Shown: positions 52,034 through 60,976 of the stretch, piece by piece
Layout: every line of letters starts with the position of its first letter
Position numbering within the stretch: position 1 is the first letter of the stretch
Assembly: GCA_937874695.1 (NCBI GenBank)
Contig: CALNAJ010000021.1
Location: 1 to 64,000 of the forward strand
Direction: 5' to 3'
DNA: 64,000 nt
Origin: an uncultured Lactobacillus sp.
Lineage (GTDB): Bacteria > Bacillota > Bacilli > Lactobacillales > Lactobacillaceae
The notes under the pieces: generated by a model
What the model was told of the DNA's origin: nothing
Database searches by the model: none
Seen by the model: the letters and a program-made list of their open reading frames with translations, nothing else
Program-made: the position numbers and the translations under genes

Positions 52034-53935
52034 ATGGCATTTCAACGTTATATTTATTCTCACACCAATCCTATTACCTTCTGGTCTGCCGGCTTGATTA
52101 TCCTCGGCTTCCTCAACACCTGGTTCACCAAGGTTCCCTACGTCACCGACACCGCCTGGATCATCGCTTCCATTATCGCCGCAGCGCCCATCGTTTTACG
52201 GGCCATCAGTGCCTTGAAAGCTAAAGTCTTCAGTATTGAATTACTGGTCGGCATCGCTGTTATCGGGGCGTTTGCCATCGGTGAATTTGAAGAATCAGCC
52301 ATTGTAACGTTCTTATTTCTCTTCGGTTCCTACCTGGAACAAAAGACATTGGCCAAGACGCGGGGCGCAATTCAATCCCTGACTGAAATGGCCCCAACCA
52401 CGGCACTGTTAGTCGGTGACGACGGTACGACTGAAGAAGTCGACGTCGATGACCTAGAGGAAGGTAACATCGTCCTCGTCAAGGCTGGTGGCCAAGTTCC
52501 TGTCGACGGTAAAGTCGTCAGCGGTACCGGTTACGTCAACGAATCCTCCATTACTGGTGAGTCTCGGCCCGTCAACAAGGCCGATGGCGACGGCGTTTAT
52601 TCCGGAGCTATGGTCGAAAGCGGTACGCTGCAGATTGAAGCCACCCAAGTTGGGGACGAAACGACCTTCTCCAAAATTATTGAACTAGTTGAAGAAGCCC
52701 AGGACACTAAGTCTCCAGCCGAAAAGTTTATCGACAAATTCGCCCAATACTATACGCCAGCCGTCTTGGTCATTGCCATTCTAGTCTTTGCCTTCTCACA
52801 AGATCTCCGATTAGCCATCACGGTCCTCGTGCTCGGTTGCCCTGGGGCCCTGGTTATCGGTGCGCCAGTCTCCAACGTGGCTGGGATCGGTAACGGTGCC
52901 AAGAACGGCATTCTTATCAAGGGTGGCGATGTGGTCGAAAGCCTCGCCAAGGTCGACACGATTGTCTTCGATAAGACCGGGACGTTAACGACGGGTAAGA
53001 TGGACGTTGCTAGCATGAAGCAATACACGGGCGACTCTGACTTGTTAGGGGCCATCGCTCAGGTCGAACAGACCTCCGATCATCCCTTGGCTACGGCTAT
53101 CACGAGTCATCTCGCTGCCCACATGCCGGCTGACGTATCAACCATGACCACTGAAACCATCAAGGGTCGTGGAATGATTGGTCAATGGCACGACGAACCC
53201 CTCTACGTCGGCAATGCAGCGTTATTGAAGGATAACGGCATTACGTTGACTGATACACAATTAACTGATTTACACGAGATGCAAGACGACGGCCAGTCTA
53301 CGGTATTGGTCGGCTACCAAGGCCAATTAGCCTTCATTCTCGGGGTCGCTGACACGGTTCGGACAGAAGTTCCCGCCGCACTCGCTGCACTGAAACGTCA
53401 AGGCATCAAGCACCTGGTTATGTTGACGGGTGACAACCAAGCCACCGCCCAAGCCGTTGCTGAATCCTTAGGCATCGACGAGGTCCATGCCGACTTGTTG
53501 CCAGCCGACAAGGTCACCTTCGTCAAGAAATTCCAAGACATGGGTCGCAACGTGGCCTTCGTCGGGGATGGTATCAACGACAGTCCTTCCTTAGCTACTG
53601 CTAGTGTCGGTATTGCCATGGGTGGTGGGACCGACGTCGCCATCGAAACGGCGGATGTGGTCCTGATGCAATCCAGCTTCAACGCCCTGAACCATGCAGT
53701 TGGCCTAGCCAAGAAGACTTCTGCCAACACGAAGGAAAACATCACGATTGCCATTGCCACGGTCCTGTTTTTACTGATTGGTCTGGTCTACGGATACATC
53801 TACATGGCCAGTGGGATGTTTGTCCACGAAGCCTCAATCCTCGTCGTCATCTTCAACGCAATGCGCTTGATCGGCTACCATCCTCACGTCAGCAAACCTA
53901 CGAAACAACCCGTTCAGCAATTAGCAACGAACTAA
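52034..53935 (+). CDS. P1B-type heavy-metal ATPase with CPG motif, no HMA domain
   Basis: A 633-residue metal pump. It begins directly with membrane helices and has no N-terminal metal-binding domain. TGES lies near residue 178, the transmembrane metal motif is LGCPGALVIGAP (Cys269-Pro-Gly), the phosphorylation site is FDKTGTLTTGK (Asp313), the P1B-specific HP motif is TSDHPLATAI near 358, and the hinge is GDGINDSPSLA. The usual motif is CPC, CPH or SPC, so CPG is unusual and leaves the metal open. The tandem HMA proteins at 47750-48237 may supply its metal. It is under FNR-like promoter 2. The start ATG at 52034 follows AAAGGA. Confidence 0.93.
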   Translation: MAFQRYIYSHTNPITFWSAGLIILGFLNTWFTKVPYVTDTAWIIASIIAAAPIVLRAISALKAKVFSIELLVGIAVIGAFAIGEFEESAIVTFLFLFGSYLEQKTLAKTRGAIQSLTEMAPTTALLVGDDGTTEEVDVDDLEEGNIVLVKAGGQVPVDGKVVSGTGYVNESSITGESRPVNKADGDGVYSGAMVESGTLQIEATQVGDETTFSKIIELVEEAQDTKSPAEKFIDKFAQYYTPAVLVIAILVFAFSQDLRLAITVLVLGCPGALVIGAPVSNVAGIGNGAKNGILIKGGDVVESLAKVDTIVFDKTGTLTTGKMDVASMKQYTGDSDLLGAIAQVEQTSDHPLATAITSHLAAHMPADVSTMTTETIKGRGMIGQWHDEPLYVGNAALLKDNGITLTDTQLTDLHEMQDDGQSTVLVGYQGQLAFILGVADTVRTEVPAALAALKRQGIKHLVMLTGDNQATAQAVAESLGIDEVHADLLPADKVTFVKKFQDMGRNVAFVGDGINDSPSLATASVGIAMGGGTDVAIETADVVLMQSSFNALNHAVGLAKKTSANTKENITIAIATVLFLLIGLVYGYIYMASGMFVHEASILVVIFNAMRLIGYHPHVSKPTKQPVQQLATN

Positions 53936-53955
53936 CACAGTCGAATAGAAGCGAT

Positions 53956-53998
53956 CAAAAGCCGGTTACCCAGAAATTTCAGGGTAATCGGCTTTTTA
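53956..53998. terminator. Bidirectional terminator
   Basis: AAAAGCCGGTTACCC pairs with GGGTAATCGGCTTTTT around a short AT loop. It serves the ATPase and the convergent secreted-protein gene. Confidence 0.93.
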
Positions 53999-54038
53999 AT
54001 ACGTAAATTTTAATGTTCTTGCGAGTGATTAGTGACGA

Positions 54039-54851
54039 TTAACCAAAGTCGTTAATCATGCCGGAGAAGTAGGGCTTGTCATTAACCGTGTAGTTATTCC
54101 ACGTGCCACCATAATAGTCATCTTCGAAGGATTTACTCCCTTTGGTCTTAAGGTCGGTAATCTTAATCTGGTAGGTGTGCGCACTGATCTTCTTGCCGGG
54201 TAGGCCTTTGATATACTTGTTATAGTATACCGTCGTCGTGTTTCCCTTGACCGTGGTCTTGGTCATCTTGGCAGAGGCGGTCGGCTTGTAAGTCTCCACA
54301 CGAGTACCATAGTTGACTGCCATATCGCCACCGTCATACTTGTTCATCGCAGCCTGATTGTAATACTGAATGTAGTTGTCGAGCGTCAGGTAAAACATTG
54401 GCGAGGCAAATCCATTCTTCTTGGTATCCTTGAACCCATTTCCTTGGCGCAGGATTGTTCCACGAATCGGTGCCTTGAGGCTAACTTTCTTAAAGTTCGC
54501 CTTGGTCAGTGGAATCGAGTCCGTCATCGTAAAGGCCAGGTTTTTGAGCCGATCATAGTGCACCGCCCCAGAAGTGAAGGATAACTTGACCACTGAACTC
54601 CCAAATTTTTGGGTGGAGCTGGTCACGAAGAGCAAGGACCCTTTCTTCTTAAGCAATGGCTTGTAGGTCTGCCCGTGTCGTTGCGAAATGCCAACGTATA
54701 CATCACGTTTGGCCCGAACATAGCTCCCATACTGTCCCGTTAAATACTTACTTGACGCCTGAGCTGATGCTGGTGCTGTCAGCATCCCCATGCTCACGAC
54801 CGCACCGGCCAGTAGTAAACCAGCCGCCAATTTCCCTTTAAAGTTTAACAA
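54039..54851 (-). CDS. Secreted protein of unknown function
   Basis: A 270-residue protein with a clear signal peptide (KLAAGLLLAGAVVSMGMLT, cleavage near APASAQA at about residue 31). The mature part is rich in Lys, Thr, Tyr and Gly, has beta-strand character (for instance VRAKRDVYVGISQRHG and KTTVKGNTTTVYYNKYIKG) and ends with GGTWNNYTVNDKPYFSGMIND. There are no Cys and no LPXTG anchor. I do not recognise a family. It lies just upstream, in transcription order downstream, of another secreted protein gene with its own terminator between them. Confidence 0.8.
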   Translation of the reverse strand: MLNFKGKLAAGLLLAGAVVSMGMLTAPASAQASSKYLTGQYGSYVRAKRDVYVGISQRHGQTYKPLLKKKGSLLFVTSSTQKFGSSVVKLSFTSGAVHYDRLKNLAFTMTDSIPLTKANFKKVSLKAPIRGTILRQGNGFKDTKKNGFASPMFYLTLDNYIQYYNQAAMNKYDGGDMAVNYGTRVETYKPTASAKMTKTTVKGNTTTVYYNKYIKGLPGKKISAHTYQIKITDLKTKGSKSFEDDYYGGTWNNYTVNDKPYFSGMINDFG

Positions 54852-54985
54852 TCTAACTACCCCCTAGATATATGTGGTACACAATTATTATACTGCGAAA
54901 TTAGGCCCACGGTTGCGACTGTCTTTAAATATTCCTCGGCAAGAGCCTCGCGATAACTCACCCGCTTACGTCACAAATACCGAAC

Positions 54986-55025
54986 AAAAACCGCCATTTC
55001 GCAAAATTACGAAATGGCGGTTTTA
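54986..55025. terminator. Terminator of the Lys/Thr-rich secreted protein
   Basis: AAAACCGCCATTTCG pairs with CGAAATGGCGGTTTT around a seven-base loop. U runs lie on both sides, so it can act in both directions. Confidence 0.92.
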
Positions 55026-55049
55026 ACAAACTATTTTATAGAAACAAGC

Positions 55050-55874
55050 TTACTTCGTGAAAGTCCACTTAGCAGCTGGCGCAACACCGGCCTTAACGGC
55101 AACGACTTGGTCCTTGCTGTTAACGATCTTGAACTTCTTAGCAGAAGTGAAGCGTAAGTAGAAGGTCTTAGACGTCTTAGAACCCTTAGGGGTGTAAGTG
55201 ATCTTCCAGAACGTAGGTGTCTTAGCCTTAACACTGTACTTAGCGTAAGAAACTAAGGTCTTAACCTTCTTGCCGTTCTTGTAAAGGTATTGGTTGAAAC
55301 CAGTCTTTTGACTGAAGACGATCTTTTGAGAATACTTGTTAGCCGTGTTGGACTTCCAAGTACCAGTAGGCGTCTTAACCGTAAAGCTAGCAGCCTTCTT
55401 GGTTGAAGTCGTCTTCTTGGCAGCAACCTTCTTCGTCGTTGTCTTCTTAGTCGTTACCTTTTTAGCAGTCGTCTTCTTAGTTGTCGTTGCTTTCTTAGTA
55501 GCAGCGGCTTGAACCCGGATGATCCGGTAGAAAGAAGTCTTCGTCTTCGGGTTAGTAGCGTAAACATAGACGTTGGCGTCCTTCTTTAACGTCTTAGCTA
55601 ACTTAACCGTGTACTTACCAGTCTTCTTGGAAGCCGTTGCGCTACCCAAGTTCTTCTTAGCATTCTTCGTGCTCTTGACCGTAATCTTAGAGCCCTTCGT
55701 AGCCGTCCCCGTAATTGACTTGGAATTGTTGTAAATTGCCTTAACACTTAAGCTAGGACCAACATGCGTAGCGGCATGTGCGGTCGTCGTGGCAGTCCCC
55801 GTCACAGCTGGTACTGTGGCACCGATTGTAAATAAAGTAACCAAACCAGTCATTGCAACCATAAATTTCTTCAT
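55050..55874 (-). CDS. Secreted Lys-rich protein with Ig-like domain and linker
   Basis: A 274-residue secreted protein. The signal peptide (KKFMVAMTGLVTLFTIGATVPAV) probably ends near AHA at residue 34. A bacterial Ig-like domain spans about 42-125 (SITGTATKGSKITVKSTKNA, a form seen in adhesins). A linker of about 40 residues is almost only Lys, Thr, Ala and Val (repeats of TTKK and KKTT). The C-terminal beta-rich domain (KTPTGTWKSNTANKYSQKIV to AAKWTFTK) follows. There is no anchor motif, and the very basic linker suggests binding to teichoic acid or wall. The function is unknown. Confidence 0.85.
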   Translation of the reverse strand: MKKFMVAMTGLVTLFTIGATVPAVTGTATTTAHAATHVGPSLSVKAIYNNSKSITGTATKGSKITVKSTKNAKKNLGSATASKKTGKYTVKLAKTLKKDANVYVYATNPKTKTSFYRIIRVQAAATKKATTTKKTTAKKVTTKKTTTKKVAAKKTTSTKKAASFTVKTPTGTWKSNTANKYSQKIVFSQKTGFNQYLYKNGKKVKTLVSYAKYSVKAKTPTFWKITYTPKGSKTSKTFYLRFTSAKKFKIVNSKDQVVAVKAGVAPAAKWTFTK

Positions 55875-56212
55875 TGTTTTCCTGACCCCTTATATTGAAT
55901 TGACCGACAAATTTTGCCGACAAAGTATTTTTCTAACCGCCTAGTAGTATAACAGATTTTTTGCAAATTAGTGACAAATTTATAACCAGGTTGGGCCTTC
56001 TTTAACAACACTTAAAACAAATTAACCCGTTATCCATTCTTTACCCGCACATTGGGCGACAATTCCCGCGACAGCAACCCTGCACGTAGATTGGCTTACA
56101 AGTGTGGTACCGCTTTCAAATTATGTTAAGCTGGGAACGAAACGACAGCTACTGTCCACCAAGTCGTGCTCATTTTCGCCTGCGCAATCTGATAGAAATG
56201 GAGCGTAAATTT
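55875..56212. other. Intergenic region upstream of GH28
   Basis: This lies between divergent genes. A cre-like element TGGTACCGCTTTCA at 56105-56118 has two mismatches. A frame continuous with GH28 runs from 56102, but it has no ribosome site before 56200. The rest is AT-rich with nothing recognisable. Confidence 0.45.
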
Positions 56213-57460
56213 ATGCTGAATATCAATATTCTCGATATTGCAAATGATGACGATATCACTGCCAATGCAACCGCAACGATTCAGGCAGCGATTGACCGTT
56301 GTGCCGCCAATAATGGTGGCACAGTGACCATCCCCAACGGCACCTACATCGTCGACGGCCTGAAATTGAAGAGCAACGTCACCCTACACCTAGAAGCTGA
56401 CGCCATTCTCAAGGCCAGCGGCGATGAAACCAAGTATAGCCATCGGCCCGGTCCCTTCGAGCTGAACCGCAATCGCACACCCATTTCGGCGCTCATTTAC
56501 GCTAAGGGGCAACGCAACATCGCCATTACCGGTGAGGGCCACATCGATGGTAACTATACCACCTTCATTTATCCCAATCAGGAAAACGAGGTTCATCTAA
56601 AATTTTACAACTATCCTCGTCCCATGACGATTTACCTGGAAGACTGTACCAACATCACGCTGGACCACATTACCGTGGAGAACGCCCCCTTCTGGACGAT
56701 TCATCTAGTTGGCTGTCATAACACGGAAATCAGTCACATCGCCATTCACAACGAGGTCCGGATGCCCAACACCGATGGCATCGATGTCGACCGAAGCAAG
56801 AATACCCATATTCACGACTGTGAAATCATTACCGGCGACGACGCCATCTGCCCCAAATGTACCGAAGAAACCGCGCAATACGGGGATTGCACCAACCTCC
56901 TCGTGGAGAACTGTTACTTGAAGACGCAAAGTGCTGCCGTGAAATTCGGCAGTAGTAGCTTTGGCAATTTCGAGAATTGTAAATTCCGCCGCCTAACGAT
57001 CAAGGACACCAACCGCGGTCTGGCCTTTCAGCTGCGCGATCCCGGTAGCGCGGAGAACATTAGCTTTGAAGATATTACCATCGATACCAAGCCCTACACC
57101 ACTGACTGGTGGGGCTCGGGAGAACCCATCTTCATCAGCTTGCTCCCCCGTGACGCCGCGACCGATCTTACTGGCCAGACCATTCATAACGTCTCGTTCA
57201 GGCGAATTACCTGTACCGCGGAAAATGGGATCCTCGTGGCGGCCGAATCCGCAGAGGCCATTCACGACATCACCTTCGAAGACGTTGATCTCACGTTACG
57301 ACAGGATAACGAGACGCCAGTAACCTTCGACTTACGCCCGTGGAAGGGAACGGCCAAGGTTCAACGGCCGTTGCGGTTGGTTACCAACCTCGCGGATAGC
57401 GCGCTACACTTTAAGCACGTTCAGGGCCACTTCCCCAATCAACTCACCGTAACGCTTTAA
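56213..57460 (+). CDS. GH28-family polygalacturonase-like enzyme
   Basis: A 415-residue right-handed beta-helix protein of glycoside hydrolase family 28, without a signal peptide. The pectate-lyase-3-like N-terminus has TIQAAIDRCAANNGGTVTIP (residues 21-40). Catalytic-type motifs include NTDGIDVDRSKN near 187 (first Asp) and GDDAICPK near 212 (Asp pair). The GHG motif of classic polygalacturonases is not clear; VKFGSSSFGNF stands in its place, and RGLAFQLRD replaces RIK. It may therefore act on oligogalacturonides or another polyuronide in the cytoplasm. The start is ATG 56213 nine bases after GGAG; 56198 is the alternative. It fits the uronate reductase at 10041. Confidence 0.85.
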   Translation: MLNINILDIANDDDITANATATIQAAIDRCAANNGGTVTIPNGTYIVDGLKLKSNVTLHLEADAILKASGDETKYSHRPGPFELNRNRTPISALIYAKGQRNIAITGEGHIDGNYTTFIYPNQENEVHLKFYNYPRPMTIYLEDCTNITLDHITVENAPFWTIHLVGCHNTEISHIAIHNEVRMPNTDGIDVDRSKNTHIHDCEIITGDDAICPKCTEETAQYGDCTNLLVENCYLKTQSAAVKFGSSSFGNFENCKFRRLTIKDTNRGLAFQLRDPGSAENISFEDITIDTKPYTTDWWGSGEPIFISLLPRDAATDLTGQTIHNVSFRRITCTAENGILVAAESAEAIHDITFEDVDLTLRQDNETPVTFDLRPWKGTAKVQRPLRLVTNLADSALHFKHVQGHFPNQLTVTL

Positions 57461-57551
57461 AGCAGTCCAATTGCCAAACCAAATGTTTGTATCTCCCCCA
57501 ACAAAAGCCTATCTTAGTCATCAGACAAAAAACTAAGGTGGTCAGCTATCT

Positions 57552-58394
57552 ATGGAAAAAACATTTAAATTTGATAACGAATTAACGGTCAATCGATTAG
57601 GCTATGGTACCATGCAGCTCCCCGGCAAGGGTGTCTGGGGGCCATCCGCGGACCCAGAGAACGCGCCCAAGGTCATCGAGACTGCCATCGATAATGGCGT
57701 CAACTTCATTGATACCGCCGATGCTTACGGTCCCTTCTTCGCCAACCTCTATCTGCGCACGGCCCTGCAGAACCGGCCAAATAGTCACGTAATGGTCGCC
57801 ACTAAGGTCGGCCAAACGCGGCAAGGCCCCAATCAGTGGACCCCAACCGGCGTACCTGCTTACCTCCGTCAACAGGTCGAACTGAACTTATTTACCCTCG
57901 GTCTCGATCATCTTGACTTGCTACAGCTTCATCGGGTGGACCCAACCGTTCCCTTTGAAGACCAAATCGGTGTCCTCAAGGATATGCAGGATGAAGGCAA
58001 AATCAAGCATATCGGACTCAGTCAGGTCTCCGTCGACCAACTGAAGGCCGCCCAGAAGATTGCGCCAATTGCTGCCGTTCAAAATATGTATAACCTCAGC
58101 AATCGCCAGGATGAAGACGTCTTAGATTACGCAGAATCCCAGCATATTGCCTTTATTCCGTGGTACCCGCTTGCAACCGGTCAGCTGATTACGAACCCCA
58201 CACTGACGGCCATCGCCAAGAAGTACAGTGCCTCACCAGCGCAGATTGCCCTGGCTTGGCTGCTCAAGCGTTCTGACGTGATTCTCCCCATCCCCGGTAC
58301 CAAGTCCAGTGATCATGAATTACAAAATATTCATGCTCAGACCATCGATCTTAGCCAAGCTGATTTTGATGCTTTGAAGGACTTAGCTAAATAG
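57552..58394 (+). CDS. Aldo/keto reductase
   Basis: A 280-residue NADPH-dependent reductase of a TIM-barrel fold, in the YdbC/AKR-like group. It starts VNRLGYGTMQLPGKGVWGP, has the catalytic Asp-Tyr pair in FIDTADAYGPFFAN near residue 55, the Lys in VMVATKVGQTR, and the His in LLQLHRVDPT near 118. The cofactor loop is LPIPGTKSSDHELQN near 250. The substrate is unknown. It lies 91 bases after the GH28 gene; the start AGGTGG is separate, so cotranscription is possible but unproven. Confidence 0.88.
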   Translation: MEKTFKFDNELTVNRLGYGTMQLPGKGVWGPSADPENAPKVIETAIDNGVNFIDTADAYGPFFANLYLRTALQNRPNSHVMVATKVGQTRQGPNQWTPTGVPAYLRQQVELNLFTLGLDHLDLLQLHRVDPTVPFEDQIGVLKDMQDEGKIKHIGLSQVSVDQLKAAQKIAPIAAVQNMYNLSNRQDEDVLDYAESQHIAFIPWYPLATGQLITNPTLTAIAKKYSASPAQIALAWLLKRSDVILPIPGTKSSDHELQNIHAQTIDLSQADFDALKDLAK

Positions 58395-58483
58395 GTCATT
58401 CACCAAACCTACTGGCCAACGATCCTCCCCCTTGGTCACTGTGTCCCTTAATTATTTTTCATGAAAATAGTTTCAGCAATCCA

Positions 58484-58516
58484 ACTCGTCTGACGTTACT
58501 TCGACGAGTTTTTTTG
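58484..58516 (+). terminator. Intrinsic terminator after the aldo/keto reductase
   Basis: AACTCGTC pairs with GACGAGTT around a 12-base loop, then seven U residues. It lies 90 bases after the stop. Confidence 0.88.
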
Positions 58517-58706
58517 TTAGACTACGAGTGATAGCGATTTCATTATTTTTCAGTGAGTACGGTGCTTCCATCGCCTTTCAGGCGATTCCATTTGGCTTTC
58601 ATGAAAACGTTGAAATCGTGTAATCGTTGTTTTCACAGGATTGCAACCGGTTGTCTAAATTTTAAATTCTTGGTTTAAAAAGGTCGCGTTTCATCAAAAA
58701 GAAGCG

Positions 58707-58733
58707 TATAATAACTTTCGAAGTGGTCTAGAC
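58707..58733 (+). promoter_or_regulatory. zwf -10 element and candidate operator
   Basis: TATAAT (58707-58712) is followed by GTCTAGAC (58726-58733), an eight-base perfect palindrome in a wider TGGTCTAGACAT. It sits around +7 to +14. The -35 is poor, so an activator or other factor may be needed. Confidence 0.5.
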
Positions 58734-58867
58734 ATACTTTTACTAGGCAACTCGCGGGTTCCCGGATGGTTGCCCCCATCCGCGGATAACCGATAGCAAC
58801 CTTCAATGTTTTTTGATTCGTAGACACTGCTCATATAACGATTTTAAATTTAAGGAGTGACGATCTC

Positions 58868-60355
58868 GTGGCAACTGAACGTAAAGCTGTATTCTTATTC
58901 TTCGGTGGTACTGGTGACTTAGCTTACCGGAAACTCTACCCAAGCCTTTTCAATCTCTATCGTAAAGGTAACTTGCGGTCCCATTTCGCCGTTATCGGGA
59001 CTTCCCGTGCAAAAATGGACGACGACAAGTTCCGCGCTGCTATCAAGAAATCTTTAGCAGACAGTGGTAACCGGACGGATTCTAAGGAAGCAAGCGACTT
59101 TGTTTCCCATTTCTACTACCAAGACCATGACGTTACCGACACGGCTCATTACGCCGTTCTGAAGGACCTGATGGACAAGTTAGATAAGAAGTACAAGGCA
59201 GAAGGCCACCGGATCTTCTACCTATCAATGGCTCCTCAATTCTTTGGCACGATTGCTCAAGACTTGAAGACGCAAGGCCTGTTATCTGAAGGTAACGACG
59301 TCTTCAACCGTCTGGTCATCGAAAAGCCATTCGGCCGGGATTACGATTCCGCTAAATTATTAAACGACGCCTTAAGCAAGTCCTTCGATGAAGATCAAAT
59401 CTTCCGGATCGACCACTACTTAGGTAAGGAAATGATTCAAAACATCGAAGCTCTGCGTTTCGGGAACACCTTGGTTGAATCTCTGTGGAACAACCGTTAC
59501 ATCGACAACATCCAAGTCACGTTATCCGAAAAGCTTGGGGTTGAAGAACGGGCTTCCTACTACGATAACAGTGGGGCTTTGCGGGATATGGTCCAAAACC
59601 ATATCATGCAAATTGTTTCCCTGTTAGCTATGGAACAACCTGTTGCCTTCACTGACACCGACATCCGGGCTGAAAAAGTTAAGGCCTTACGGAGCTTACG
59701 TGTATACAACGTCGCCGATGCCGCAACCAACTTTGTTCGTGGCCAATATGGCTCAATCAACGAACAAGCTGACTACCGTCACGAAGACAATGTTCCTCAC
59801 GATTCAACGACTGAAACGTTTGTTGCTGGGAAGTTGTTATTCGACAACTACCGTTGGTCTGGCACCCCATTCTACATTCGGACTGGGAAGATGTTAGCCG
59901 ACAAGTTCACGCGAGTTGACGTTGTCTTCAAGCGGCCGTTAGTGGATATCTTTGCCTTTCCACAAAGTCAAAACACCCCACTGGCTGCTAACGTCTTGAC
60001 GATCTTCGTTGAACCACATGCTGGATTCTCTCTGCAATTAAACGCCAAGACCAACGACACTGGTTTCTCAACGGAACCAATCAAGTTGGACTACCTGGTC
60101 GATGCTCAGAAGTCCAAGGACACGCCAGAACCTTATGAACGTCTGTTACATGACGTCTTGAAGGGTGACGGGACCAACTTCTCCAGCTGGCCAGAAGTTT
60201 CCTACGCTTGGAAGTTCGTGGACCAAATCCGTCGTGTTTGGGACTTACAAGAACCACAATTCCCTAACTACACGCCACATTCCATGGGACCAGCCGCTGC
60301 TGAAGAATTAATTCAACGCGACCACCGTGAATGGGTCTACCGTTTAAACAACTAA
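58868..60355 (+). CDS. zwf: Glucose-6-phosphate 1-dehydrogenase
   Basis: A 495-residue enzyme that oxidises glucose 6-phosphate to 6-phosphogluconolactone, making NADPH or NADH. The cofactor motif is FLFFGGTGDLAYRKLYPSLF near residue 10, VIEKPFGRDYDSAK near 150 carries the Lys, and FRIDHYLGKEMIQN near 180 is the active-site signature with the catalytic His. The length fits the family. The start is GTG 58868 behind AAGGAG. Together with gnd at 61557 it gives the oxidative entry to the phosphoketolase pathway; a 6-phosphogluconolactonase is not in the window. Confidence 0.97.
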   Translation: MATERKAVFLFFGGTGDLAYRKLYPSLFNLYRKGNLRSHFAVIGTSRAKMDDDKFRAAIKKSLADSGNRTDSKEASDFVSHFYYQDHDVTDTAHYAVLKDLMDKLDKKYKAEGHRIFYLSMAPQFFGTIAQDLKTQGLLSEGNDVFNRLVIEKPFGRDYDSAKLLNDALSKSFDEDQIFRIDHYLGKEMIQNIEALRFGNTLVESLWNNRYIDNIQVTLSEKLGVEERASYYDNSGALRDMVQNHIMQIVSLLAMEQPVAFTDTDIRAEKVKALRSLRVYNVADAATNFVRGQYGSINEQADYRHEDNVPHDSTTETFVAGKLLFDNYRWSGTPFYIRTGKMLADKFTRVDVVFKRPLVDIFAFPQSQNTPLAANVLTIFVEPHAGFSLQLNAKTNDTGFSTEPIKLDYLVDAQKSKDTPEPYERLLHDVLKGDGTNFSSWPEVSYAWKFVDQIRRVWDLQEPQFPNYTPHSMGPAAAEELIQRDHREWVYRLNN

Positions 60356-60443
60356 TTTTAAAATGAAAATGGCGACCGCCCGCTATTGGGTGATCGTCAT
60401 TTTTTGTTTATCGTTAGAATTACCGCCGGCAACCGGTCAGCAT

Positions 60444-60896
60444 CTACTCTGCCATTCGCAATGCTGCTTTGTCCATCCGAATGTGCGGCGAACCGTGGAA
60501 ATCAAAGACCGCACCCAAAGCGTGATAGCCAAATTTCTCATAAAAGCCGCGCTTATCGATCTGCGCTTCGATACTGATGGCCTCACCCGCGTAGTGCCGC
60601 TGAATCTCCGCTTCAATCTGCCCCATGAGTTGCCGACCGACGCCTTGACCCCTGACTTCCGGAACCGTCAGCACGCGACCAAACGTGACGTGGCCATTTT
60701 CCCGAAAGATTCGTGCATATGCCACCAGCCGATTGCCTTGAAAGCCCAGTACGTGGCGGGCAACGGGATCAATCTCGTCAATCTCCTGGTAAAGTCGGTT
60801 CTGGGCGATGACAAACGTCCGAATACGTTCATATGCAACTTTATATAATTCTTTGCTTGATAAGTCATCAAGCGTTCCGATATGCCATTTAATCAT
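60444..60896 (-). CDS. GNAT acetyltransferase, ElaA-like
   Basis: A 150-residue acetyl-CoA-dependent acetyltransferase. The acetyl-CoA motif is FGRVLTVPEVRGQGVGRQLMGQ near residue 72 (the Q/R-x-x-G-x-G loop), preceded by VFVIAQ-like text near 25 and QEIDEIDPVARHVLG, which is the ElaA-type signature. ISIEAQIDKRGFYEKFGY near 110 is the second typical block. Start ATG 60896 has a weak ribosome site (GAAAGAA). It is divergent from the MarR regulator at 60977, with a short shared upstream region. The acceptor is unknown. Confidence 0.87.
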   Translation of the reverse strand: MIKWHIGTLDDLSSKELYKVAYERIRTFVIAQNRLYQEIDEIDPVARHVLGFQGNRLVAYARIFRENGHVTFGRVLTVPEVRGQGVGRQLMGQIEAEIQRHYAGEAISIEAQIDKRGFYEKFGYHALGAVFDFHGSPHIRMDKAALRMAE

Positions 60897-60976
60897 CAAA
60901 TCATTCTTTCTTCGTGTTATAATATGTCTATCAGTATTGCGCATTTTAATTTCAAATGCAACAAAAAGGAGAAAAT

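Larger units (their letters stand above)
58395..58867. other. Long intergenic region upstream of zwf
   Basis: There is no gene. It contains the terminator at 58484-58516, a -10 TATAAT at 58707-58712, the GTCTAGAC palindrome at 58726-58733, and a stem CGGATGG/CCATCCG at 58763-58782. The leader of zwf is about 150 bases. The remainder (58520-58700) is AT-rich with nothing recognisable. Confidence 0.5.

Noticed and set aside
60363..60848. 161-residue plus-strand frame after zwf
   Set aside because: It is antisense to the GNAT acetyltransferase, which has intact acetyl-CoA motifs.
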